A DNA stretch of 64,000 bases from CANHVK01 sp044232905. GTDB lineage: Bacteria > Bacteroidota > Bacteroidia > Flavobacteriales_D > Crocinitomicaceae. This document shows positions 1-10,400 of this stretch, one piece after another (positions within the stretch are counted from its first letter, which is position 1; every line of letters begins with the position of its first letter). Both the position numbers and the translations under genes were made by a program. The stretch is from positions 82,142 to 146,141 of the forward strand of contig JBIIKZ010000002.1 of the NCBI GenBank assembly GCA_044232905.1, given 5' to 3'. The notes below the pieces were generated by a model. It worked only from the letters and a program-made list of their open reading frames with translations. It was not told the DNA's origin and ran no database searches.

Positions 1-283
1 GTTTATCTAATACAGGTCCGCTCGTGACTTTAAAACCAACACCTAATTCATTTGCAATAATATTAGCTAAAGTAGTCTTACCAAGTCCAGGAGGGCCATG
101 CAACAAAACATGATCTAATGGTTCGCCGCGTTGGGTTGCTGCTTGGACAAAAATTTCCAGATTATCAACTACTTGTTTTTGACCAGCAAAGTCAGTCAAT
201 TTTTTAGGACGTAATACTTTATCGTAATCGTTTTCTATAGGTTTGTCAACCTCTCCGCGATAATCAAATGATTCTTCTTCCAA
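1..283 (-). CDS. ruvB: RuvB, Holliday junction branch-migration helicase, N-terminal fragment
   Basis: The translated fragment has the RuvB opening region (LRPKKLTDFAGQ), then LDHVLLHGPPGLGKTT, a Walker A motif of the AAA+ ATPase, and the stretch NIIANELGVGFKVTSGPVLD. RuvB is the hexameric motor that drives RuvA-bound Holliday junctions during recombination. The gene runs off the left edge, so only about 94 codons are visible. I see no ATG or GTG in frame between the cytochrome oxidase terminator and the conserved region; the best start is a TTG at 281-283, which is an inference. The identity is secure, the start is not. It follows the respiratory operon on the same strand but is separated from it by a strong terminator. 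Confidence 0.9.
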   Translation of the reverse strand, partial: MEEESFDYRGEVDKPIENDYDKVLRPKKLTDFAGQKQVVDNLEIFVQAATQRGEPLDHVLLHGPPGLGKTTLANIIANELGVGFKVTSGPVLDK

Positions 284-310
284 AACAGTAGTTGTAAATG
301 ATAATACAAA

Positions 311-346
311 AATAAAAAAGCCTTCTAACAAATGTTAGAAGGCTTT
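311..346 (-). terminator. Intrinsic terminator after ctaD
   Basis: A 14-bp perfect stem (AAAGCCTTCTAACA at 317-330 with its complement at 333-346) and a 2-nt loop. Read on the minus strand it is followed by a T-rich run. It lies 18 bases past the ctaD stop and ends the act/cox operon before ruvB. Confidence 0.9.
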
Positions 347-363
347 CAAATATTATAAACAGA

Positions 364-2178
364 TTAATGTTCTTCTTCTCCTTCAGTTAAAGGAACTGTT
401 TGAAGAATAAAGTCTTCTTCAGCACCTGGCTTAGAATAATCATAAGGCCATCTATGAACAACCGGTAAAGCACCTGGCCAGTTACCGTGAATATGTTCCA
501 CTGGTGTTGTCCATTCTAATGTATTTGATCTCCATGGATTTTGAACTGCAACTGGACCCCTATAAATACTATAAAAGAAATTAAATAAGAAAATTAACTG
601 TCCAATGGCAGAGATTATAGCAAAAATGGTAATAATAACATTTAAATCTAAAATCATTTCATATGTATTTGTATCGAATTCATTATATGAAGAATAATCA
701 TAATAACGACGTGGTGCTCCAGCTAATCCAACAAAATGCATAGGGAAAAATACGCCATAAGCACCTACAATAGTAACCCAGAAATGCGCATAACCTAAAC
801 GAGTATTCAACATACGACCATACATTTTAGGAAACCAATGATAAACACCAGCAAACAATCCAAACACAGCAGACATACCCATTACAATATGGAAGTGAGC
901 AACTACGAAATAAGTATCATGTACAGCAATATCCAAAGCAGAATCCGCTAAGATAATACCAGTAACACCACCTGTAATAAATGTAGACACTAAACCGATA
1001 GCAAACAACATAGCAGGAGTAAATACGATACTACCTCTCCACAAAGTAGTGATATAGTTAAATACCTTTACAGCGGAAGGAATAGCAATCAACAACGTTG
1101 TAAATACGAAAACACTCCCTAAAAATGGATTCATCCCAGTAATAAACATGTGGTGACCCCATACAATAAAAGAAAGAAAACCAATTGCTAAAATCGAGCC
1201 AATCATTGCTCTGTATCCAAAAATTGGTTTTCTAGCATTCGTAGAAATAATTTCAGAAGATAAACCTAAAGCAGGCAATAATACGATATATACCTCAGGG
1301 TGACCTAAAAACCAAAATAAATGTTGATATAATATAGGTGATCCACCGTGATTTTCTAACATCTCACCACCTACAATGATATCCGATAAATAGAAACTTG
1401 TTCCAGCTAAACGGTCCATCATTAATAATACTGCAGCTGATAATAAAACTGGGAAAGATAAAACACCTAATATAGCTGTCACGAAAAACGCCCAAATAGT
1501 AAGTGGCATCCTAGTCATTGACATACCTTTTGTTCGCAAATTCAATACAGTAACAATATAATTCAAAGAACCTATTAAAGAACCAGCAATAAACAAAGTC
1601 ATAGATATAAGCCACAAAGTCATCCCTAAACCAGATCCTTCAACAGCTTGAGGTAAAGCAGATAATGGAGGATAAATTGTCCAACCAGCCATTGCAGGTC
1701 CTGTTTCAATAAATAAAGAAACTAGCATGATAACGGAGGATGCACCAAACAACCAAAAAGAAATCATATTAAGAAATCCTGAAGCCATATCTCTTGCACC
1801 TAATTGTAAAGGAATAAGCAAATTAGAGAATGTTCCTGATAAACCACCTGTAAGAACAAAGAAAACCATAATAGTACCATGTATGGTTACTAAACCTAAA
1901 TACATGTTCTCTTTTAAAACCCCACCTGGAGCCCAAGTCTCACCAAGAAATAAGGATAAGAAATCCGAACTTTCCCCTGGCCAAGCCAACTGAATACGGA
2001 ATAATAAGGATAATAACATCGCTACTAAGCCCATAAACACAGCAGTAATCAAGAACTGCTTTCCAATCATTTTATGATCTTGACTGAAAATATATTTAGA
2101 GATAAAAGTTTCTTCATGATGATCGTGATGAGCATGAGCATCGTGATGTCCGTGTGTGTCGTGTGTAATTGCTGACAT
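364..2178 (-). CDS. ctaD: Cytochrome c oxidase subunit I (aa3-type, heme-copper)
   Basis: Catalytic subunit that reduces O2 and pumps protons across the cytoplasmic membrane. It is multi-spanning and carries the expected motifs: GHPEVY (CuB histidine and cross-linked tyrosine, with the A1-type glutamate), HHMF (CuB histidines), and HDTYFVVAHFH (heme a3 and heme a ligands). The reading frame extends 19 codons further upstream, but MSAITHDTHGHH at 2178 is chosen because it leaves a 31-bp gap after coxB and begins the protein with a soluble head. That N-terminus is strikingly His-rich (about ten His in the first 25 residues). It is the last gene of the act/cox operon. No subunit III or IV gene follows, so those must be encoded elsewhere. 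Confidence 0.97.
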   Translation of the reverse strand: MSAITHDTHGHHDAHAHHDHHEETFISKYIFSQDHKMIGKQFLITAVFMGLVAMLLSLLFRIQLAWPGESSDFLSLFLGETWAPGGVLKENMYLGLVTIHGTIMVFFVLTGGLSGTFSNLLIPLQLGARDMASGFLNMISFWLFGASSVIMLVSLFIETGPAMAGWTIYPPLSALPQAVEGSGLGMTLWLISMTLFIAGSLIGSLNYIVTVLNLRTKGMSMTRMPLTIWAFFVTAILGVLSFPVLLSAAVLLMMDRLAGTSFYLSDIIVGGEMLENHGGSPILYQHLFWFLGHPEVYIVLLPALGLSSEIISTNARKPIFGYRAMIGSILAIGFLSFIVWGHHMFITGMNPFLGSVFVFTTLLIAIPSAVKVFNYITTLWRGSIVFTPAMLFAIGLVSTFITGGVTGIILADSALDIAVHDTYFVVAHFHIVMGMSAVFGLFAGVYHWFPKMYGRMLNTRLGYAHFWVTIVGAYGVFFPMHFVGLAGAPRRYYDYSSYNEFDTNTYEMILDLNVIITIFAIISAIGQLIFLFNFFYSIYRGPVAVQNPWRSNTLEWTTPVEHIHGNWPGALPVVHRWPYDYSKPGAEEDFILQTVPLTEGEEEH

Positions 2179-2209
2179 TATATTTAATTTAAAAAAATTA
2201 ATTAATTTA

Positions 2210-3466
2210 TTACATTCCCATTTTAGTAGTATCACCTACTAATGCAACAGCCGATGTAGAATCAGAGACCACAGTAGCAGGCTTTAAATAATCATCTTTA
2301 AAAGTAGTTTTTGATTTCAACCAAGCATTATATTGCTGTGGTGTATCAATAACAACAATCATTTTCATTTTGTAGTGCGCACTTCCACAAATTTTATTAC
2401 ACATTAAGACGTAATTAAATTTAGGATTGTTTTTTCGAATACGCATTTCTTTTGTAGAAATTGTTGGTATTACTTTTAAACGGGTAACTTGTCCTGGAAC
2501 CGCATTAATTTGTGAGCGCAAATGCGGAAAATATGCAGAGTGAATAACATCTTTAGCTCTTAGGCTTATTTCATACTCTTTACCTTTCAATAAATGTAAA
2601 GTATCTTTTTGTATAATATCATCGTAAGCGGATGCATCTAATTTAGCATTATGTCTCGCCTTCATTTGATATAACAAACGTAACAAACGTGTTTTACGAT
2701 CTAAATCTGTTTCCATATTCATACGATCTTCAGGAATAAAGATATTCTTTGGATTATTTAATTTATTCTCCAATAATTTTATTCCTAGAACTGTACTATC
2801 CGCTTTTCCAAATTCCATGTAACGTATAGCAGAATCAAGTGTAGCAGAAGTTAATAGAGCTAACTCGTTTTCTTGTGTAGTTAATTTGTAATCAAATTTT
2901 CCTAACACATTATCCTCCCCAGAATAACGAGCAGTCCAATCAAATTGTTTCGAAAACAACTCAATGCGTATTGCTTCTTTCGAAGAATCTCCAGTTATAT
3001 CGTTCCAAGTTTTCAAACCTAAAATAATGATAACTGCTAATACTATCGCAGGAATAACTGTCCAAATGAGCTCTAATTTATTGTCATGTGGATAGAAATA
3101 CGCTTTAACACCTGGTTTACGCACATATTTCCAAGCAAAACCGAACAATAACGTATTTGTTAAGAAGAAAGTAGCAATGATAATTACAAAGTTCAAGTTT
3201 AACAGCCAATCGGTAGTTTCACCATGAACAGAAGCAGCATCACCTCTTCCAGTCCATCCATATTCCATCATTAAATAAATGAAACCTGCATAAAAGAAAA
3301 TCATGAAAGCAAGTAACAAATTAGCATTTAACTTATTATCACGATTTGTTACATCCTCTTCTCTTCTGTTTCTTAATTTAGAAGATAGCTCATATAATCT
3401 AACTAATTGGGCTACAGCAAGAACACCCAATACGATTACTATAATTGTTATTAATTTAAAACTCAT
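2210..3466 (-). CDS. coxB: Cytochrome c oxidase subunit II with a long insert
   Basis: Electron-entry subunit carrying CuA. About four hydrophobic segments lie in the first 155 residues, two more than classic subunit II. The periplasmic cupredoxin domain follows, with FDWTARY, HSAYFPH and the CuA loop CNKICGSAHYKM near residue 355. Lys stands where many families have Glu in CxEIC; that residue binds copper through its backbone carbonyl, so function should hold. Between FDYKLTT and LKGKEYEI (roughly residues 190-290) is an insert of about 70-100 residues, charged and probably helical, that is absent from typical subunit II. It lies between actF and ctaD in the operon. I see no fused cytochrome c domain. 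Confidence 0.95.
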   Translation of the reverse strand: MSFKLITIIVIVLGVLAVAQLVRLYELSSKLRNRREEDVTNRDNKLNANLLLAFMIFFYAGFIYLMMEYGWTGRGDAASVHGETTDWLLNLNFVIIIATFFLTNTLLFGFAWKYVRKPGVKAYFYPHDNKLELIWTVIPAIVLAVIIILGLKTWNDITGDSSKEAIRIELFSKQFDWTARYSGEDNVLGKFDYKLTTQENELALLTSATLDSAIRYMEFGKADSTVLGIKLLENKLNNPKNIFIPEDRMNMETDLDRKTRLLRLLYQMKARHNAKLDASAYDDIIQKDTLHLLKGKEYEISLRAKDVIHSAYFPHLRSQINAVPGQVTRLKVIPTISTKEMRIRKNNPKFNYVLMCNKICGSAHYKMKMIVVIDTPQQYNAWLKSKTTFKDDYLKPATVVSDSTSAVALVGDTTKMGM

Positions 3467-3499
3467 CTTGTTTTGGTTAGCTATGAATAAAAATTATTA

Positions 3500-4687
3500 T
3501 TAAATATCGTGGTGAATACTTTCGTCTAGGAAAGGGTGATTCACAACAGTTAACGGTGCTTTAGTAAGATTTTTTAGTATGGTTTTCAAAAACAAACCTA
3601 AAACAGCAAGTAATAAACCAATTTCTAAAAATCCAATTCTTGCATGCTCACCCATAGAACCTGCCATGATCATAATATAAACATCCACCCAGTGTCCAAC
3701 TAGAACGATAGAACCAACAAATGTTAAAATTCCTGCATGACGTTTTGCATCTCTTGACATTAACAATACCATCGGGAAAGCAAAATTAACTAAAAACATA
3801 CCAAAGTATAAAAATCTAAAGTCTTTAATTCTTGTTAAGTGGTAGGTAGTTTCTTCTGGTATATTAGCATACCAAATCAACATAAATTGAGAGAACCATA
3901 AATAAGACCATAAGAAACTTGTTGCAAAAGTCCATTTACCAAGATCATGGATATGACTCTCATTAACATTTGGTAAGTAACCATTTTTCTTTAAATAAAG
4001 TGTTAATGTTACCAAAGTAATCATTGTAGTACACCACATTCCAGCAAATACATACCATCCAAACAAAGTACTAAACCAATGCGCATCAACAGACATAATC
4101 CAATCCCAAGACTGCATAGAACTAAAAACAGCAAAGAAAACTAAAAATACAGCTGCTTTTTTGTAATTAGTAAAGTGGATTTCTGTCCCTCCTACTGTAT
4201 CTTCTAAAATAGATCTTTTTCTAAAACCTCTGTAGTAAATATAATATACAGACAAATAAACAAGCGTTCTAATCCAAAAGAATCCTTTATTTAAATAAGT
4301 TGATTTCTCTTGAAGTATTTCGTCATTTTTAACTATTTCATCATCCATCCATATATACAAATGAGCACCATCTTGTAGGGTAATAATCAACAGAGTTACA
4401 GCTAATAGAATTATACCTACAGGTAGAAAACCAGAAACCGCTTCAATCACTCTTTTTACAGATGCATACCACCCAGTTTCAGTTGCATATTGTAATGCTA
4501 AAAAGAAAAGAGCACCTAATCCTATTCCGAAGAAGAAAAAGCTATCAATAAGTAAATTACCAGCAATACGAGTGTTTAAATGATCATCACCTATACTTGT
4601 AGCAATTCCAATACCTGTAAACAACAATCCTACGACAATTAATGTCAGGGTAAGGATGTTAGCGTTTTTTGTTACTTTGAATTCCAT
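3500..4687 (-). CDS. actF: ActF, quinol:cytochrome c oxidoreductase membrane subunit
   Basis: Polytopic membrane protein of 395 residues with about ten hydrophobic segments, matching the ActF subunit of alternative complex III, which pairs with ActC in the membrane. Typical stretches are SVDAHWFSTLFGWYVFAG and FLWSYLWFSQFMLIWYANIP. It lies between the monoheme lipoprotein actE (16-bp gap) and coxB, the usual ACIII order. No cofactor motif is visible; assignment rests on sequence style, length and operon position. Confidence 0.93.
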   Translation of the reverse strand: MEFKVTKNANILTLTLIVVGLLFTGIGIATSIGDDHLNTRIAGNLLIDSFFFFGIGLGALFFLALQYATETGWYASVKRVIEAVSGFLPVGIILLAVTLLIITLQDGAHLYIWMDDEIVKNDEILQEKSTYLNKGFFWIRTLVYLSVYYIYYRGFRKRSILEDTVGGTEIHFTNYKKAAVFLVFFAVFSSMQSWDWIMSVDAHWFSTLFGWYVFAGMWCTTMITLVTLTLYLKKNGYLPNVNESHIHDLGKWTFATSFLWSYLWFSQFMLIWYANIPEETTYHLTRIKDFRFLYFGMFLVNFAFPMVLLMSRDAKRHAGILTFVGSIVLVGHWVDVYIMIMAGSMGEHARIGFLEIGLLLAVLGLFLKTILKNLTKAPLTVVNHPFLDESIHHDI

Positions 4688-4703
4688 CTTACTTTATCTT
4701 TTA

Positions 4704-5471
4704 TTATTGTTTTGCTGGTTTATCTACTTTTACTGAATCAGAAACAGCAGCAACAGCTGATTTTCCATCTGCACTGAAAGTTCCATAAGAAGCATTTTGA
4801 AACTTACGAATATAATGTACCAAAGTCCATATTTCTTTTTTATTCAACATAGAAGCGTGCGCTCCCATTGCTCCTTTACCATAATAAATGGAATAAAACA
4901 ATTGTCCATCACCTAATGTAGCTCTATCCGTATAATTTGGAACACCAGCATAAGCTCCACTTGTTACCATCGGACCGTTACCATCTCCTTTTTCACCATG
5001 ACAATGCATACAATTTGCAGCAAATAATTCTTTCCCTTTCTTTAAAATTGCTTCTGCATTTTTAGAAGTCAATAATAATGGATTCTTATCATTAGCCGCT
5101 TGATTGTACTCATAATCTGCTTCCGTATTTGTAGTATAATCATACCCAATCAAACCATGTGTTGAAGCAAATGCAGCAGATGGTTTTCTATTGTATGGTA
5201 ACAGTAACAATACTTCTTCTTCATTCGTTCCATAGTAGGGAACTGTATGATTAGGTGGTGTTAAAGCGGAAGCAGTGTTTTTTAACGAATCGTTAATTTT
5301 ACCTCTAACTTCACCATAATCTACATATGCTTCTATCGCGGGTGAACGATACATGTCAGGCATATATTCTAACCCAGCACTATCCTTATCAGCAGAACAA
5401 GAAACCATAATAATTCCAGTAACTGCGACTGCTGACAAATTTGCTATTATCTTAAAAATTTTATTCATCAC
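4704..5471 (-). CDS. actE: ActE, monoheme cytochrome c lipoprotein
   Basis: The signal peptide ends in a lipobox (MVSCSAD), so the protein is probably lipid-anchored on the periplasmic side. A cytochrome c domain in the C-terminal half has one CMHCH heme motif; a Met in the stretch GAMGAHASM is the likely distal ligand. In characterised alternative complex III, ActE carries one c-type heme and helps pass electrons from quinol to the oxidase. The length of 255 residues includes an N-terminal extension before the heme domain. Two adjacent Met codons (5471, 5468) could each start it. It is co-transcribed with actD upstream and actF downstream. Confidence 0.94.
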   Translation of the reverse strand: MMNKIFKIIANLSAVAVTGIIMVSCSADKDSAGLEYMPDMYRSPAIEAYVDYGEVRGKINDSLKNTASALTPPNHTVPYYGTNEEEVLLLLPYNRKPSAAFASTHGLIGYDYTTNTEADYEYNQAANDKNPLLLTSKNAEAILKKGKELFAANCMHCHGEKGDGNGPMVTSGAYAGVPNYTDRATLGDGQLFYSIYYGKGAMGAHASMLNKKEIWTLVHYIRKFQNASYGTFSADGKSAVAAVSDSVKVDKPAKQ

Positions 5472-5500
5472 TCTGATAAATTACGATATAATTGGATAAT

Positions 5501-6037
5501 CTATTTAACTTCTTTTTGATCTAATTCTACGTATCCAGTTGTTTGAATTAAAGATGTTAATTCTTCTTCTGTAAAATTACTATTTTCAGACATTCTGAAT
5601 TCCATAACAAAGCGGTCATCCGTAGTACGAGGATCCGGATTAGAAGCAGGTAAACCTGGTAAAATTTTATTTCTTAAAAAATAAGTCAAAGCCATACCAT
5701 GTGCTGCACACAAAACAGTAAACTCAAAAGTTACTGGTATGAATGCAAGAATATTGTCAAGATATGTATTATTTGGTTTACCTCCAATGTTCATTGGCCA
5801 ATCTGAAATCATGAAATAACGCATAGCAATAGTAGCCAACATTGTTCCAGTGATTGCATATAAAAATGCCATGATACCTAGACGAGTATTTTGAACTCCA
5901 ATAATAGGATCAATTCCGTGAATCGGAAATGGAGAGAATACTTCAGATACTTTAACTCCTTTTGCGACTAATTTCTTTGCACCATCTTTTAGTACATCGT
6001 CATCGTCATACATTGCGTAGATAATTTTTTCTGCCAT
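5501..6037 (-). CDS. actD: ActD, membrane subunit of alternative complex III (DUF3341)
   Basis: 178 residues with a soluble N-terminal domain (YAMYDDDDVLKDGAKKLV, then FSPFPIHGID) and two transmembrane helices in the middle, the pattern of ActD/DUF3341. It is cofactor-free and structural. It overlaps nothing; actC ends 9 bp upstream. FEFTVLCAAHGMALTYFLRN is typical of the second helix in this family. Confidence 0.93.
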   Translation of the reverse strand: MAEKIIYAMYDDDDVLKDGAKKLVAKGVKVSEVFSPFPIHGIDPIIGVQNTRLGIMAFLYAITGTMLATIAMRYFMISDWPMNIGGKPNNTYLDNILAFIPVTFEFTVLCAAHGMALTYFLRNKILPGLPASNPDPRTTDDRFVMEFRMSENSNFTEEELTSLIQTTGYVELDQKEVK

Positions 6038-6046
6038 GACTCCTTA

Positions 6047-7471
6047 TTAATGATTGTTAGTATTATGGTTATCATCTGCATGTCCATCATGTCCATGCGT
6101 ATCTGGAGCATTTTTATAGGATTCTCCAGAAGATTTTAATATTGTTTTCAACTCAGCTATTGGAAGCACAGGGAAGAAACGAGCAAACAATAAGAAAAAT
6201 ACAAAAAATAATCCGATTGTTCCTACATACACACCTAAATCGATATGACTTGGGTAGTGCATACTCCAAGAAGAAGGTAAATAATCACGGTGAATAGAAG
6301 AAACGATAATTACATAACGTTCAAACCACATACCAATATTCACAACAATAGAAATAATGAATGTAAATAATAAACTTCTTCTTAATGGTCTAATCCACAT
6401 CAACTGAGGGGAAATAACATTACAAGTCATCATTGACCAATACGCCCACCAATATGGTCCAGAGAAACGATTGATGAAAGCATATGCTTCATACTCAACG
6501 CCAGAATACCAAGAAATGAATAATTCTGTAATATAAGCAGTACCAACGATAGAACCTGTAACCATGATCACAATGTTCATATACTCCACGTGACGTGTAT
6601 GTATGTATGCTTCTAAACGCATCGCTTTACGCATTACCAACATTAATGTTTGTACCATTGCGAATCCAGAGAATACCGCTCCTGCCACGAAGTATGGAGG
6701 AAAAATAGTAGTATGCCAACCAGGAATTACCGATGTAGCAAAGTCAAAAGATACAATCGAGTGAACAGAGAATACAAGAGGTGTAGCTAAACCAGCTAAT
6801 ATTAACGAAACCATTTCAAAACGATTCCAGTTTTTTGCTCTACCTGACCAACCGAAAGAAAGTATGGAATACATTTTTTTAGGGATTGGTCTTTTTACTC
6901 TGTCTCGTAATGTTGCAAAATCAGGAATTAAACCAATGTACCAGAATACCACTGAAACGGAAAGGTATGTAGAAATTGCAAAAACGTCCCAAAGAAGTGG
7001 TGAGTTAAAGTTAACCCATAAAGAACCGAATTGATTTGGAAGTGGAACTACCCAGTATGCAAGCCAAAGTCTTCCCATGTGAATCAACGGGAAAATACCT
7101 GCCATAAATACTGCAAAGATTGTCATAGCTTCTGCTGAACGGTTAATCGCCATTCTCCATTTTTGTCTGAATAACAATAATACGGCTGAAATTAACGTAC
7201 CAGCATGACCGATACCAACCCACCAAACGAAGTTAGTAATATCCCATGCCCAACCAATTGTTTTGTTTAATCCCCAAACACCAATACCGGTACCAATCAA
7301 ATAGGCAATACAACCTACTCCATATAAACCGATAATCAATGCTATTGAGAAAAGAACATACCACATTTTTGGTGCCTTATCCTCGATAGGTTTACACACA
7401 TCAGCTGTAATATCTGCGTATGTTTTGTGACCTAAAATTAGAGGTTCTCTAATTGCTGCTTCCTTATGCAT
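6047..7471 (-). CDS. actC: ActC, NrfD/PsrC-like quinol-oxidising membrane subunit
   Basis: Integral membrane protein of 474 residues and the NrfD-like fold of alternative complex III, proposed to hold the quinol site next to the iron-sulfur subunit ActB. About ten helices are visible; TNFVWWVGIGHAGTLISA and GRLWLAYWVVPLPNQFG are characteristic of the family. The C-terminus is a His/Asp-rich tail (HGHDGHADDNHNTNNH). It sits 18 bp after actB and 9 bp before actD. Confidence 0.95.
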   Translation of the reverse strand: MHKEAAIREPLILGHKTYADITADVCKPIEDKAPKMWYVLFSIALIIGLYGVGCIAYLIGTGIGVWGLNKTIGWAWDITNFVWWVGIGHAGTLISAVLLLFRQKWRMAINRSAEAMTIFAVFMAGIFPLIHMGRLWLAYWVVPLPNQFGSLWVNFNSPLLWDVFAISTYLSVSVVFWYIGLIPDFATLRDRVKRPIPKKMYSILSFGWSGRAKNWNRFEMVSLILAGLATPLVFSVHSIVSFDFATSVIPGWHTTIFPPYFVAGAVFSGFAMVQTLMLVMRKAMRLEAYIHTRHVEYMNIVIMVTGSIVGTAYITELFISWYSGVEYEAYAFINRFSGPYWWAYWSMMTCNVISPQLMWIRPLRRSLLFTFIISIVVNIGMWFERYVIIVSSIHRDYLPSSWSMHYPSHIDLGVYVGTIGLFFVFFLLFARFFPVLPIAELKTILKSSGESYKNAPDTHGHDGHADDNHNTNNH

Positions 7472-7489
7472 TACTTTCTAATTTAGCGA

Positions 7490-10400
7490 TTAATGATGAG
7501 CTTTATTCTCTTTCTTTTCACCGTGGTGAGCAGAAACTTTAACAACTTGTAACTTTTCTAAGTCCGAATTTTTTTCATTTCTAACTTTTACTTGGTACCA
7601 AACGTTTGGTTTTACCCCTACTTCTTCAAGTGCTTGGTAAGAACGTTTGTCATCCGAATTTTTACGAACTAAAGATGTGATATCGTTCCAGTCACCTACT
7701 GTGATTGCATTTGTAGGACAAACTTCAGCACATGCTGTTACTACGTCTCCATCGATAACTGGTCTAGCTTCTTTTTTAGCAACTAATTTACCAGCTTGGA
7801 TTTTTTGAACACAGAAAGAACATTTTTCCATAACCCCACGTGTACGAACGGTTACGTCAGGATTTAACACCATTCGACCTAAATCGTCTTGTGCAGGGTT
7901 CACTTGTGTGAATTTTTTATAGGAAGGGTAATTAAACCAGTTAAATCGTCTCACTTTATAAGGACAATTGTTTGCACAATATCTCGTACCAATACATCTA
8001 TTATATGTCATTTGGTTTAATCCTTCGTTACTATGAGTTGTTGCAAGAACTGGACAAACTGTTTCACAAGAAGCGTGATTACAATGCTGACACATCATCG
8101 GCATGTGCACTACTTTTGGATTTTGAGCAGCAACTTCCGCTTTATCATAATCAAAAGTTTCTTTATTTTCTCTTGTTCCTACAGTAGCCTCTTCATCCGA
8201 TGCATAATAACGGTCGATACGTAACCAATGCATTTCACGTCCTCTTCTAACTTCGTCTTTCCCAACAACAGGAACATTGTTTTCTGATTGACACGCAACC
8301 AAACAAGATCCACATCCGATACAAGAAGAAAGATCGATAGTCATTCCCCATCTATGGCCAATTTTCTCCACTGGATGCGCTTCCCACAAGTCAAACTTAC
8401 TTATATGCTCTGGTCCATGATGCGTTTCCAACATATGAGGAGGATTGTACGCTTCTTTATCTTTAGAGGTATAAATATCTAATGTCGTTTCACGAACAAT
8501 AGAATGACGTCCCATTACTGTATGGTGAATCTGAGTTGCAGCGATTGGATAAATTCCCTCCACTTTTGTTACAGTTCCATTTGCAGCAAAGGATAATGTT
8601 CCGTGCTCAAAAGAAGTAAATACAAATGCATTTTTTCCGATAGGTAAACGTTTTCCGTTTTCATCCGTTGCATGACCACCATATTCTTTCGTTTGGAAAG
8701 CAGCATTCCCGATATTTTCATCGTTAGCTCCTCTTCCATATCCTAATGCAACACCAACCGTTCCAGGAGCTTGACCTGGTGATGGATAAACAGGTAATGT
8801 TAATTCTTTATTACCAACTTTGACAGATGCTAAATTCAATCCGTTTTCTTGATCAAAAGTAGTTGCATAGTTAGTCCCCATTTCAGTAGGATTCATGGTA
8901 ATATAGTTATCCCAAGTAACTTTAGATACTGGATCAGGTAATTCTTGTAACCATGGGTTGTTCGCTTGTGCACCAACACCAATTCCTGCTTTTCTATATA
9001 AAACAACTTCTAAAGCTGATCCTTTTGGAAGTTTACCAGCAACATTGTTTAAAGCATCATCATTGAAAACTGCAGGTGTATTTTCTACAGCAACATCGAT
9101 GCAACTATCATGAATTGCTTTGTTCCAGAAAGTCTCGAAGTCCGCGTATTTAGAAGTCGCTTTAATATTATCTGCTGACCAAGTAGTTTTTATTAAATCA
9201 TATACAACTGCTGAATCTTTACCGCTTCGTTTAGCAGCACCAGCCCAAACTAAAAACGACTCTTGTGCAGCTGAAGTTTCAAATAAAGGACGTATTGTAG
9301 GTTGTGCAATTGCAAAATGACTTTTCTTTGGATTAAAATCATTCCAAGCTTCTAATGCATGATGATCCGGACAAACATATTTACATTTAGTAGCTGTTTC
9401 ATCCGCATAACCTGCTAAAGAAATCGTTAAATCAACCTTAGTCAACGCTTTTCCAAATGCTTCACCGTTAGCTAAGGTATAAACAGGATTTACACCGTAG
9501 AAAATTACAGCATCAGGAGCTTTTCCAGCAATTGTATTCGTTACGAAAGTATTTAAAGCTTCATCATTCGAAGCAAATAAATTAACAGTATTAGAAGTGT
9601 TAATTGATTTGCCGTATGTGCCTAAAACTGTATTCAACTTGTTTGCTAAGATTTGAACTGCAGTATTATTAGAACCAGCAACAACAATCGATTCGCCTTT
9701 CGATTTTTTCAAGGATTCAAAAGCTAAATCAGCAACTTGTTGTGCTTGTTTTGAAAGCGTTGTTGAAGCAGCAGTTTTAACACCAAATTTGTTTAATAAA
9801 TAAGCAAGTACATTTGCTTCTTCAGATGGTTTAACCATTCCTCTGTAGTCCGCATTTGAACCAGTGATCGAAAGGATGGATTCGAATTGGAAATGTTTAG
9901 ACATCCATTCTCCATCCGGATTTCTTCTAGCACTCCATTGGGATGTATATTCCGTCGCTAATAACCATGTAGACAAGAAATCAGCACCTACAGAAACAAT
10001 TGTTTTAGCTTTCGAGAAATCATAATCTGGAATAAAATCAGTTCCGAAAGATAATTTATTAGCATTTCGAATACCAGCATAAGAAACAGCATCGTATTGA
10101 ATGTGCTCAAAAGAAGTTCCTACTTCATCTCCTGCATTTACTAAAGCTTTCAATTTCGCAATGGAAGCATTTGTAGATGGTGAAATTATTGTATTAGAAA
10201 CTAAAACCACTTTTCCTTTTTTAGCTGCAATATCCTTTAATTTCTCTTTGATTTCTGCATCAACAGTTGACCAAGATGCAGCGTTATTTCCTTTTCTAGC
10301 ACCTGCTAAACGAGCAGAATCATATAAAGGAAGAACAGACGCAATGATTTGAGGATTTACACCTCCTTTTGTAACGCCGAAATCTTTATTTCCTTTGATG

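Noticed and set aside
1727..1993. Plus-strand ORF inside ctaD
   Set aside because: Antisense shadow of conserved membrane helices with no family match.
2179..2235. Upstream extension of ctaD
   Set aside because: It would run back to the coxB stop and adds a non-conserved head; ATG 2178 fits the family better.
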